In this document: one piece after another, positions 25,018 through 50,700 of the stretch
Layout of the letters: each line of letters begins with the position of its first letter
Numbering within the stretch: the stretch's first letter is position 1
Source of the DNA: Styela clava
Lineage: Eukaryota; Chordata; Ascidiacea; Stolidobranchia; Styelidae
Direction: 5' to 3'
NCBI RefSeq assembly: GCF_964204865.1
Contig: NC_135262.1
Coordinates: 8,618,001 to 8,682,000 of the forward strand
DNA: 64,000 bases
Translations under genes and position numbers: made by a program
Notes under the pieces: generated by a model
The model's database searches: none
The model's input: the letters and a program-made list of their open reading frames with translations, nothing else
Told to the model about the DNA's origin: nothing

Positions 25018-25290
25018 AGTTGTCACGGGTACAAATGTTCGTTGATGCAGGTATGCATGCTGGGTACAAATGCCCGTGGATGCAGATGTGTATGCAGGGT
25101 ACAAATGTACATGGGTGCAAAAATACGTAGGCGCAAATATCCATGTGCAAATGTTCGTGGGTGTAAATGCAGCCTACATGGCTATAAATGTCCGTGGGTG
25201 TAAATCTCGGTGGGTGCAAAACTATGCAGATGCAAATGTCCTGGGTGCACATGTACGAGTGAATATGTGCGTGGGTGCAAATGTGCTGTC
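25018..25290. repeat. degenerate minisatellite, GGGTGCAAATGTNCGTG units
   Basis: About a dozen imperfect head-to-tail units such as GGGTACAAATGTACATGG, GTGGGTGTAAATGTCCGTGG and GTGGGTGCAAATGTGC, with spacing of about 12-27 bases. The reverse complement matches the CCCATGNACATTTGCACC motif of the copies at 3105, 19610 and 25680. Open frames across it reflect the repeat, not a gene. Confidence 0.8.
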
Positions 25291-26766
25291 TCCCGATAAA
25301 ATTTTTAACACAATGTTCGAAGGAATTTAGACTTATAGTGGTAACACAGATGGTTACAAAAGTGTTTACCAATATTTCAACAGAACCTCAGGGTATCGGA
25401 TACCATGGCTACATTACTTTATTGAACTGAATACCGCACCAATTGAATGCACATAATTGCGACTCGTTTGCTGGGCGCTTCCTCTCATTGCACACGTTAC
25501 AAAAAATCTTTATGTTGACAAGGGTTGCTGAGCACCACACGCCGCCGCGGCAGGGGACAGGGTTACTCAATCATCAAAATCCACGGGAGCAGTCAGCTTG
25601 TTAACTCTCTGCAATTTGTACGATTTACTTTCCCCTAATAGATTTTTCTTTCTGCTGGGCATATCTCATAATGGGTTCCATTACCTTTGAACCCGTAATT
25701 TGAACCCACGACAATTGTACCTGTATACTATTGCACCTATGAATTTTTTTTCTTTTACGGATATTTGAACCCATACCAACCCTAACCCATGGATTTTAGC
25801 ACCCGCATATACATTGAACCCGCGGATACCTCATAATGATATCATGCGTATCACGACTGAGTTGCTTTGTCGCATTGTTCCGATGTTTCGCGCTCTTATG
25901 TCTGTAGACATAGACAGGAAATAGGAAAATCCTATTGGTATGATAGATATTCATATTTTCTGTCTCATCTTTATAAATTTTGTTTTTCCATGCTAATATA
26001 AAATATATCTGTTTGGTGAAAAAATAAATTACTGATATCTAATTATTTTCACCATGATGACATTTGGGACATCGATCAACTGAATTGTAACTACGATGAA
26101 TTGCTGATATGAAATATGATGTAATCTTTGTATGGGTATTGTATACTTATTTACTCCACCTAAACGGAATTCAAATAATGCAATTGTATTCGAACTCGAT
26201 ATTCCACTTGACAAAAAAAAATATAGACTAGTCTATATTCAAAATATAACGATTTGCTTCTAAATTCACGATACAAAAATTCCGTTTTGGCATTGGAATT
26301 TATTTGGCAAAAAAAAAAGACTGTAGTTTGTTTTTGTCTGTTTGCTTTCTGTAGTTCTGTGCTGGCCTAATTTACGTTTTTAAGTACCCCCTTTTCGTCT
26401 GTATCTATTCAAAATGGTCTTATGGCAGTATGGGCTCATTAATATTTCCACTTTTTTTAATTTTCTCTCATCAAAATTTGAAGACTTGGTCTTTTTACTC
26501 CTATAATCTTCTTGGAGTCCTGTCTGCCTGTAGTCAGTTCAGCTCTTCCTGACAAGAATGAGTTTAGGGCAATAAATAAACCAACTTACAGACCCAATGT
26601 GCAGCCAAACTTACAGTCTTCTGGTCTTACTTTGATGTCATTTACAGATTTAATACTGTAATATTTGTAATCATTACTGGTACTGCATTATGACGCAGTA
26701 AAATTGCATTGAATATAACTGTATAATGAACAGAATTGTTTTTTGCCTGCAACAAATAGTTTGAAA
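25291..26766. other. intergenic, upstream of LIG1
   Basis: Contains the repeat copy 25680-25830 and AT-rich DNA. No gene recognised. The LIG1 promoter must lie in the distal part or further upstream, but no defined element is visible. Confidence 0.4.
25680..25830. repeat. degenerate AACCCATGNACAATTGCACC repeat, copy 4
   Basis: Closely parallels 3105-3290: GAACCCACGACAATTGTACC, CTATTGCACCTATG, then CCCTAACCCATGG, TTTTAGCACCCGCATATA and TTGAACCCG. Similar order and spacing show that the two are copies of one dispersed element rather than chance similarity. Confidence 0.65.
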
Positions 26767-41070
<14,304 letters not shown>

Positions 41071-41489
41071 CTTATGATTTGTGAATATGCAGTGATGGTC
41101 AAAACTGAATATTTCACAATTTTGAATATGAATTATTGAATACATTCTAAATCAGGGGCAAGTTCATGTGGAAAATTACGTAAATCTCCATGTTGATCAC
41201 ATCTAAAACGACATAAATGTAAAAGTCATTGTTTTTTTTGTGTTGTTTGTTATCAATTGAGATATTGTATGTTTAGATCTGCTTGTCTGACGGCTGAAAT
41301 CTCTGATTTTCGGCGATTTTATATCAAATATAATGAACTTTGAGGGCATCCCTGTAAATATGTTACTAGGTTTCCCAAACCAAACAGTAAAACTATTTAT
41401 TCGTGTTTAAAAATACTCAGACGAGCATTCAGACTTTTGAAACCAGTTATCATCAAGTATTTGATTTCAGAATGACTTATCATTCTTAT

Positions 41490-41793
41490 AAGGGGAGTTG
41501 TTATTTATTAACAGTTAAATGAATATTTGCGTATATTTAGTCGGTTTTCTAAATTGTTCTGCGATTGTAAGCAGTTACCGGGTGTGGGTATACACCTGAT
41601 GTAATGTTTAAGGGGAGTTGTTATTTATTAACAGTTAAATGTATATTAAGTAAGTTTTCTGCGATTGTAAGACCGGGTGTGGGTATACACATGATGTTTA
41701 AGGGGAGTTGTTATTTATTAACAGTTAAGTAAGTTTTCTGGATTGTGCTGCGATTGTAAGACCGGGTGTGGGTATACACATGATGTAATGTTT
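41490..41793 (+). repeat. three tandem units in the LIG1 3' UTR/flank
   Basis: Units start at 41490, 41610 and 41700, each with AAGGGGAGTTGTTATTTATT. Each also has a downstream ACCGGGTGTGGGTATACAC. They are about 120, 90 and 94 bases long; units 2 and 3 lack part of unit 1. They lie about 420 bases after the stop codon and before the AATAAA at 41834, so they are probably transcribed. Confidence 0.88.
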
Positions 41794-41833
41794 ACTTAAT
41801 CATATTTACTGCCATATTCTTGGTTGCATTTTG

Positions 41834-41839
41834 AATAAA
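41834..41839 (+). terminator. probable LIG1 polyadenylation signal
   Basis: AATAAA about 760 bases after the LIG1 stop, followed by T-rich sequence; the best candidate I see for the transcript end. Confidence 0.4.
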
Positions 41840-42999
41840 TGTTTTTATTACAACATTCAAAGTGTTTTAACCGTTTGGTTCAGCAGTGTGTCAACTTTCT
41901 AATGCTTGTTAAACAAATAGGCACACAAAACTAGCAAGTGATGGAACTCAGATTTTTGAGAACGATGTTTCCTCCCTTCAAGAATGGGTTTGTGTTTATG
42001 CCACGCAGGATATTTGAAATAAAACTCTAGCTGCAGTGCATGGTGCCCATTGGCAACGTGTGTCTTGCATTTAAAACGACAGGTTCGCGTGAATCCCTAC
42101 ACTGGTTATATATACGACCTTGTCCCACACTCCCACTGTAAAATGAAGTACTATGCTATGAAATTGTGCGAACATTAGCACAGACCATTATGAATCCGCG
42201 TTTCTCACACACTAAAATACTGGAAAACAATAAACGCATGGGTATATAATTATACAATTGCAGTTTTATATCAGAAAAATATAGATGGATATCACAGAGC
42301 AGCATATAAAAGGTAGGTAGTACGACAGGCAATGGGCGAATTAAGTAGTTTAAAACAGTTTTGCTGCACGAGTTTCTTACATGAGAAGAAATATCAGGAC
42401 ACAAAGTGTTAAATTTACATTTGGGGTAGAAATTTGTAGAATATATCATGATTTCATTGCATAAATTGGAAATTAATATGAAGACCGTTCCATATATAAT
42501 TATAAAAAATAGGGATTACTACAAAAACACATTAAAATTGCTGATAGGTGGCACCAGTAATAATACAGTTTTTCCAAAACTGTAAACTACTGACTACAAT
42601 GGAGAATTCAATATTCTGTACTACAGTATCAAAATGATTGCGGGTTTGTTACTACAGCAAAGCACCCCTCATTATCGAGTTCATATGCTATACAAAGCTG
42701 CATAGTTGAAAGATGCTTTTATTCCATTGGAGGAATATTTGAATGTAACTACGAAAACAATGATACCAAACAGCATTGTGATAGTACAATACCCATATAA
42801 CATTATGGTAGAATTACAAATAATTGTACAAAGTGTCAGATACAATAGGGAATAATAGACTACATTTAAGCCCTGAGGAATTTCAGTTGAAAAAACTTCC
42901 ATGCAGTAACATTCATTTGTAAAAAGTTGAGATAATGTTGACATATGAATTAGGAATGATACAGATCCCATGAAAGAAGTAAAAAATTCAATAAGTGAT
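41840..42999. other. 3' flanks between convergent LIG1 and UCP4
   Basis: No gene recognised. TTTATT at 42718-42723 (AATAAA on the minus strand) could be the UCP4 polyadenylation signal. Confidence 0.35.
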
Positions 43000-43968
43000 T
43001 CAGAAAGATCCTGTACCAGTTACTTGTCGAATTTTTTCAAGCGAAAGCCAAAACGTTAAAGACCAGGGTGCCATTCTCGACCATATTGGTATAAATCCTT
43101 TATACAAACTAAAAAATCCCTCTTTTCGAACAGTTTTCATTAAGCATTCTATGGAAGATTTATAATAAAGTCCGACATTATGTTTGTCTCTTGGTTGATT
43201 CATAATTCTAGTTTTCACAACATCAGCTGGAGTTCCAAGAGTGGCCGCAGTGAATCCACTTAAAATACTTGATATTCCGTGACACATCCAATCATCTTTC
43301 AAATTGGTGTTGCGTAAAATAGCATGCTTGGCAGTGTCGTATGTCGCTAGATCACCCATATTTACCAAGGCAGCTCTTTGAACATTAGGTACCCATCCAA
43401 CCCATAAACCTCTAATGCCCCCTGTCCTTAATGCCACAGATAAGGCATGCCACACACCCCGAACCCTAGGAGGGTGACCTTCCATACGTCGACGACCTTC
43501 CATCTGCATTTGAACTTTAACAAGATCCATAGGACTTGCGACGAATTGTCCGATTGAGCCAGCGCACAACCCTCCAATAACGGCTTTGTAAACAGGAAAT
43601 GAACCGTCACTGTTTCTTCCCAAAATTTCACGGATTTGTTCATACGCACCCATTCGAACTCCAGTGTATATTAAATGGCGGTAAACAGCAGGTGGTAGTC
43701 CCTGCCACAGTTTAGTAATACCTTCTTCTTGGACAATACCAACAGCGGTTCTAACCATTCCACGGTTTCGCACAGAAACTGTGCCATTTGCAGCAGTATT
43801 AGCATGTTCACCCTGTATTTGAAGTCTAGTTTTGGTCAGATCCAAAGGAAAAGTTACTGTTTCCGCTATGGTTGAAGCAGCGGCAGACATGGCATATTTC
43901 CACCCCACAATTTTAATTTCTTTTTTCCACTTCGATGTTGTGGGCAATTCACTTCGTTCGGAAGACAT
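43000..43968 (-). CDS. SLC25A27: mitochondrial uncoupling protein 4-like carrier, intronless
   Basis: Inner-membrane carrier of the SLC25 family. UCP4 is the member this best resembles; UCPs can conduct protons or carry small anions, but the substrate cannot be read here. The frame from ATG 43968 gives 322 residues (human UCP4 has 323). The open frame extends further upstream but without another ATG, so this start is chosen. Three carrier repeats each have the signature: TFPLDLTKTRLQ, SPMDLVKVQMQM and TPADVVKTRIMNQPRDK. Other close matches are KLWQGLPPAVYRH, GGIRGLWVGWVPNVQRAALV and the C-terminal SLYKGFIPIWSRM. There is no intron in the coding region, unlike the heavily spliced neighbours. 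A short upstream ORF lies in the 5' leader. It points towards LIG1 (convergent). Confidence 0.95.
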   Translation of the reverse strand: MSSERSELPTTSKWKKEIKIVGWKYAMSAAASTIAETVTFPLDLTKTRLQIQGEHANTAANGTVSVRNRGMVRTAVGIVQEEGITKLWQGLPPAVYRHLIYTGVRMGAYEQIREILGRNSDGSFPVYKAVIGGLCAGSIGQFVASPMDLVKVQMQMEGRRRMEGHPPRVRGVWHALSVALRTGGIRGLWVGWVPNVQRAALVNMGDLATYDTAKHAILRNTNLKDDWMCHGISSILSGFTAATLGTPADVVKTRIMNQPRDKHNVGLYYKSSIECLMKTVRKEGFFSLYKGFIPIWSRMAPWSLTFWLSLEKIRQVTGTGSF

Positions 43969-46845
43969 AATTTCAGAGCTGTATGTTTCAAGTTTCAAGA
44001 CAGTACCGTATGTGTCAGAAAATAACGGCAATGGAGACAAAACTTTCAGCGATGGAGAACATACTTCAGTACTTACTGATCAAATCAATAAAGGAAACTA
44101 GAAATGCAACCCCGTCACATCCGATTTCAGGAAATACTCTTCACGACAAAAAATAAATACCGTCGACGCACTTAACACACAGATCTACGGGTAGAACAGT
44201 TCCAACCCATCACCGTATCTGTACTTTCTGACTTTCAACACAACACACGTAAAGCTGCAAAGTATACAATACAGCAATGAGTTGCCTAAAACGCTAGTCA
44301 GCTGAGTTAACGCCCCCCTTTGAACCACCAATCACTGGAGGAGTGGATAGTTTCAGCGTGATAACAAAAACATAGACAAGACGTGGTTCAAAGTCCCTCT
44401 AGCTGAATGTGTTTTACATGGTGCACATAATTACCGATTTTTCCATTTTAGTACAATCTTCCCTCTATTCAATTCAAGAAAAGTGGCTCCAATAGTGTTT
44501 TTTTCAAGGGGGGGGGATCCTGTGGGGAATCATTATGTGTGAGAGTGTCCTTTATGTATAGGTATAAGTATAAGTTTATTTCGACTCCATAATCAGCAAA
44601 ACAATAAAATGAATGCTAAAAATAAATAAATAAAAACTGATTATGAAATCAGGAGAGCGAACAAAACCTTAGATAAGGTTTAAAACGTACAGAATGTATA
44701 TAAGATGGAAGGTTTTGCCAAGAAGATGTGGTACGTGTTCACTCACCTAAAATAATTGAAATATTTCACACACGCTCACACGCACCCACACACACAACCA
44801 TATAGAAGTTATTAAGTAAAGGGAACATGAAAAATTACATACTGGTAGTTAATAAAAAATAAATAAATAAAAATTACTTGCCACACCAAGTGTCCATTAT
44901 GTGTTCTTTCCCCAGTAAAAATATGTAAATCCTATCCGACGCGGCGGTGTGGCTTATCGTAAATCTTATCCGCCGTAGGGTGGGTTGTAAATCCTATCCC
45001 ATCCAATCTACGTAAACCGACCAATGAGGAGGCGAGTGGGGTTGCAGCTCGGGCCATATTGTCGTGTTTATGCCGTATGAAAATTTTTATGTTTTTCACA
45101 CTGTTATGGATAACTACTACTATTCGATGTCAATTATGCCCGACCTAACTGTTGTCATCCAATTTATAATTTGCATAGTAAGTCTCCGATCAATCGCAAA
45201 TCGTTTATTAATGGTTATTATCAGATTTTGTTCTCTTGCATGAAAAAGCATCAACTGCTTCCAACTTGTTCAACCTTCAGGCAGTATCGAATCTGGGTAT
45301 CGTGAAAAAATATAATACCCATAATGCACTTAAATTGAAGAATATTACATAGTTTTATTACGAAATGAATATTATTCCATCAGAATAATAACTTATCTCT
45401 ACCATGTTTTATTAGTTTTTTCAGGTCCACAAGCCTTATCCATATTATTTCAAATTTTCTTCTGAGATTTGCCTTGATGGCCAGTGGTCATTACATTAAT
45501 ACCCGTCATCGTCGTCAGTTCGGAAACGCTATATTATACCCCATGATCGCACATATTTGCAGGGTCCACATGTTGACGTTGTCGTCTTAACGCATAGTGT
45601 AGGCAAAATTATTTTTGCCACTGTCGTTAAATCTTGCTTGCGGCAATTTAAGTTGTTTTGAACGCAAACTATTATCATGCGGAGGTGGTCTGTATAATCC
45701 TTTTAGTAGAAAAATTCGCGATTACGCTTTTAAATTTAGATTAAATTGAACGAGTCATTAAAGATTTATTGCTGTGATTCAAATCCTTTTGTACAAAGTT
45801 CCCGCCACTAATGCGAAAATGTGAGATTTGCAAAAAACCCTCCCCCCCTCCTAAAATAATAAATTAGTAATTATTCAGTTAGGGTTAGGAATGATTTGAA
45901 ACTTCTCTCTCTGCCTTCACCAGGGGCGGATTAAGCCCCTTTGGTGCCCTAAGCACTGAAGATTTTGGTGCCCCCTCATGTGTAATTTAAATCTAAAAAC
46001 AATAAACCACATAAGTGTATTATCCATTAAAAATAATAACAACCAACAGTAAATAAAACAACTTTTAAGAACATTTTTAGGTTTTTTAACTGTTATATAT
46101 AGCCGATATATAGGCCTATATATATATATCGGCAAACACGCAATATCGGGCCGATATATCGATTGAGATCTAATCCTGAGGGAGTGTGACAATAAAGATT
46201 CATGCCTCCAGTCTCAACGTGAATCGAAATACCAAAGGATACAAGTCACAACTGTAGTTTGAAATTTTACCGGTACCTAGTAGTCTACCTCGGTGGTTCA
46301 AGGTTGCCACAAAAACTTTTGAGGAGGTCTCGCGGGCCGCAAGTCGGAGAAAACCCAAAAGTGATCGAAATATCGCGAGTTTACTTACTTCAAATTTAAT
46401 AAACAACGACTGTTTACCGTTTTAATCAGACTATTATTATGTTGCATGGGTGGCGTTCTTTTAACTTATCCTATCTTATGTATATAAATCCTTCAGTTAT
46501 TTTAAATTTAATTCCCGGGAATTACCGTTGTATTTTGAGCATCTCGCGTTTAATGTCGCTTCAAATTATATTCTTTCCAGACAGGTATATTACTTGAAAT
46601 CAAACCAGACACTGTGTGATGGGCAGGGAAATACGTTTCTGTCGTGTTTTTCCTTATGTCACCTTTCTTGCGACACTCATTTCATTACGAATTGTTATAT
46701 TGAGTAATTTAAAAACTTGCAGCGTGAGCAAGCTTAGTGCCATCGTCAAATACCAACCAAGTCCGTCTAAGTTGGTATTTCGGGACCTAGCTAAAAAACA
46801 AACTGGATTGCGCGGCGTTAAGTCGGCTCTGCGTTTCGTCACTAC
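43969..46845. other. intergenic between UCP4 and the BEL element
   Basis: No gene recognised. Contains a block around 44560-44760 with AATAAATAAATAAA, a CA-rich tract near 44765-44800, three spaced GTAAATCYTATCC repeats (44928-45000), and a CAGGGGCGGATTAAG motif at 45921. Confidence 0.4.
46841..46845. other. target site duplication, left (ACTAC)
   Basis: ACTAC directly before the 5' LTR, repeated at 54571-54575 directly after the 3' LTR. Five bases is typical of BEL/Pao integration. Confidence 0.9.
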
Positions 46846-47618
46846 TGTTACGTCACGATCCACAGGATCCAAGTATTATTGTTTGGCAATAATATTGTTG
46901 CCACGTGTAGGCGCTGTTAAGTCGAGTTCGCCGCCATTAATGGATATTGCACCATACTTTGCTGCTGTTTTGCTGCCAAGTCAAGTTTTTAAAGTTTCTT
47001 TGTGTTGGTATTATTGTGATTTAATTATTGTGTTTATCTTGTAGATGACTTAGACATCTAAATTAGTTAGTAACTGGATTTATTGGGTTGTTGCCCTTGG
47101 TGTTAAGATATTGTGCCGTACATTTGTTACTGTGAAGAAAGTGTACTGATGTTTCCAGAATGTATTATGCAATGATTTTTGGGTAAGAATGCTAGTACTT
47201 TAAGTTGCATAATTTGAAGTTCACTGATGTATGTGTATTAAATATTGTCATTGTTAACAGATTGTGAAGTATTCTCGTGGATTCACAAAGTTTTCTTACC
47301 CGGTGTCATAAATATTATCGGTATGTTGTTTATATTTGGATCATTGCTGAATTTGGTATTATTTAGTTTTATAAGTGTTCTAAGACATTTTATTTTGTTT
47401 TAGAAAACCGTCTTCCATCTTTCATTTCCGTCTATTGTGATGTTTGTGTATTGCTGAGCATTTCATGTTATGCTATCAATTCTTCGAATTACAATTTCAT
47501 TACAAGTTTTCAACAATTGGTTGTGTTTGGACAAGGATTTGGGAGATGCGTTTTCGATTTGTTAGTTTTCTCTATGTGACACCTTGTGCTACCGGGTCAC
47601 GTTGAAAGGGAGGTTACA
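46846..47618 (+). repeat. 5' LTR of the BEL/Pao element
   Basis: Starts TGTTACGTCACG and ends GGGAGGTTACA; same length as the 3' LTR. Holds a near-palindrome TGGCAATAATATTGTTGCCA at 46884-46903. The only difference seen from the 3' LTR is CATTTTATT versus CATGTTATT around 47389. The sequence immediately downstream does not begin with a TGG tRNA primer-binding site. Confidence 0.95.
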
Positions 47619-47725
47619 TAAAGTTTTCGATAATATCAGAATATAGAATTATCGATATCACATGAATAACACAATTCTGAACAGAATCTAATTATCGAAT
47701 AAAGCAACAACATAACTTTTTGAAG

Positions 47726-50700
47726 ATGTCAAGTTCAGACTCCAGTCAACGTTTGATTTTTGAAATATTGGAAGGTCGACTGAAAGACTTGTATTTAAGG
47801 GTCGAATCCCTTATGATGGATCGCAAAAATGCTGTTTCTGTTCAGGAATTGTCGAAGCACATTTCTGAAACATTTCAGGCACTCATGAAATTCTGTAGTG
47901 AGAATCCATCTGCAATTTTTGAGCACAATGCAAATTGGATGGAAAGTATTGAACAGAATCAGGCAGAATTTGATAGTAGAGTGCAGCAATGGCTGCTGGC
48001 TGTAGTCAAAGCAGCAGCAGATCAGTTTTCTCAATTGGAGAAATCAACACAGTCTAGTCATCCTTCAAGTGCAAGTTCACGATCAAGTTATCGAAGAGCA
48101 GAAGCTAAAGTAAAAGCTAAATTGGCTCGATTGGAACTTGAAAAGATTAAACGTAAACATGAGCTCCAAAACAGAATAAATCAAATCCACCAGTCAATAG
48201 AAATGTTGGATTCGGAACACAAAGTTCAAACGGCTGATGCCGAAGAAGAGTTTTGGGAGAAGTCCACTAGTTCAGTTCGAATGAATGTTGATGTCACGGA
48301 TAATCGTTTTTCGAAGGATGTGAGACATGTGGGTTCAGAGAAGGCCAATAGAAAAGTGCTAGAAGTTGGCATGGTAGCCAACAAAACCACATGTGAAAGC
48401 TTACATCTTGTGCAGAGTACACCTGTTTATGCACAGTCTAACGTTGGCTGTGCTGTGGGCAAAATTGATGCCGGTACTCTGGCAATGGCTGTTGAAGATT
48501 ATCCTGTCAATACTGAATCAAAATCTGTACTAGATGATAAACCGAGTGCTGGGGTAAATGGCCCTGTAGTGCCTCGAGTGTTGGATTTACCTGTTCCAAG
48601 CAAATTTGAAGATGGAAATCAGGACAATAGAATTCCTGCTATGTATATTCCAAATCAGTCAGTGGTTACAAATAACCCTGATCAGGCAAGTGTTAATAAG
48701 ACTTGTCAACCGGCCAGTGGTAGGCCTCCGGATTCTTCTCAATCATTGTCAAATGATGTTATGACATTGATCAAGCATTTGAATAGACCAAAACCCGAAG
48801 TTTTATATTTTTCTGGTGATTCCACGAATTATCATATGTTCAGGCGTAATTTTGCTGCTCAAATTGATGAAAATGTTGATAGTTATGCTGCCAGATTGTC
48901 ATATCTACTCCAGCATTGTACCGGAGAAGCACGAAAGCTCATTCAGTCATGTGCCAAGCTTGATCCAGAGGAAGGATACCAAAAAGCAATTAAACTGCTT
49001 GAGAAAAATTATGGTAGAACACATGAGGTAGTTCATTCATGTGTGAAAAAGGTGGTTGATGGACCACAGATAAAATTCAATGACCATGAAAAGCTTAAAG
49101 AATTTGTTCGCACATTGGAAGATTGCAAACTCACTTTGAAAGGCATAAACAAAGAGAATGAAATGGACAATCTACAAATTTTGGCTAGAGCATCAAATCG
49201 CCTATTTCCTAGTATGAGAATGGCTTGGAAACGTAGAGTGGGGAAGATAATAGCGAGAGATGAAGAACCAGCTTTCCAAGATTTCATTGAGTTTGTGACT
49301 GAAGAAGAAACTGCAGTCAATTCATCCTTTAGTCAAATGATGGATGATTATGTGAGTGTTGTTGAGAAACCAATGAAAACTTATCGAATTAGAACAATGG
49401 CACACAATGTCACCGAAACTGTATCAGAGAAAAAGATGCAGTTGTCATCTTCAGGTGAGCATACAAGAACTAAATGCATGTATTGTTCGATGCCTCATGA
49501 TCTGTCAAAATGTGAAAAGTTCAAGAAGAAGCCGATTGTGGAACGAATTAAATTTATGAGGGCACGTCGACTTTGCTATATTTGTCTGAAATATGGACAT
49601 GTTGCCAGTATGTGCAGATCTAAGCTTTCATGTGGAGTGGATGGATGCACTGCAAAGCATAACAGACTTATTCATCGTTCATTTCAGGAAAATAATGAAC
49701 CTGATCAAGAACAGTCTACTAATGGTGAGAAAGAAAACATTTCTCCAGCTTCCATGCCAGAATCAAGCTTGTGTCAGGCCACAGAAAGTAATAGGTCCGT
49801 GTATTTTTGTGTTGTGCCTGTGAAGGTATCCGGTAATGACCGAGAAGTGGAGACATATGCATTTTTAGATGTTGGCTCAGCAATAACATTGTGCTCAGAC
49901 AAACTGATTGACATGCTTGGATTACATCGGGAGCCAGCTGATATTTCATTAACAACTGTGAATGGTGAGTCAAAGATACACGGGGGGTCAAAAGTTCAAT
50001 TGCGGGTTGAATCTTGTGATGGCAAGGAAGTTATGGATTTGCCTGAAGTGTTTTCAATTGACAAATTACCTGTGAAAGCAAATGCTCCGTTATCAATGAA
50101 TGACAAGAACAGAATGGCACATCTAAGAGGGTTGAATTTATCTAACATTGACAATGCTGAAGTACTACTAATGATTGGTGCCAATGTACCAGAAGCTTTT
50201 TGTGTACAAGAAGTGAGACGAGGTCGTCCAAGACAGCCTATAGCTTGGAAAACTCCATTTGGTTGGACATTGATTGGTCCAAAAATTGAAAGGTCAGAAT
50301 TGTTATCTTTCAATGTTAATTTTATGAAAAATGATGAAAATGACTTGCTGCAAATACAACTTGAGAGAATGTGGAAAACAGATTTCATTGATTCACAAAA
50401 AATGTCAGATACTGCTATGTCTCGAGAAGATAGGTATGCTCTTAATTTGATGCATGAGGCAATTAAATTTGAAAATGGTCACTATCAATTACCTCTATTG
50501 TGGCGTCCTCATGCTAGAACTTTGCCAAATAATCGTGATTTGGCTATGTCTCGATTGTCAAGCCTTAAGCGAAAATTGGTTCGCGATGATGATCTACGTT
50601 TGAAATATGTAGAAATAGTTCAAGATTACATAGCGAAAGGCTATGCAGAAAAGGTGACAAAATGCAATTTGAAAGAGTGCAATCAGATATGGTATATTCC

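Noticed and set aside
24944-25372. 142-codon His/Cys-rich ORF resembling a repetitive protein
   Set aside because: It is a translation of the degenerate minisatellite, with similar open frames on both strands.
45921-46190. CAGGGGCGGATTAAG motif like a hAT left end
   Set aside because: No convincing inverted partner or target duplication was found, so no element was called.
46616-47044. 142-codon plus-strand ORF
   Set aside because: It runs from unique DNA across the 46846 LTR boundary, so it is created by the retrotransposon insertion and is not a gene.
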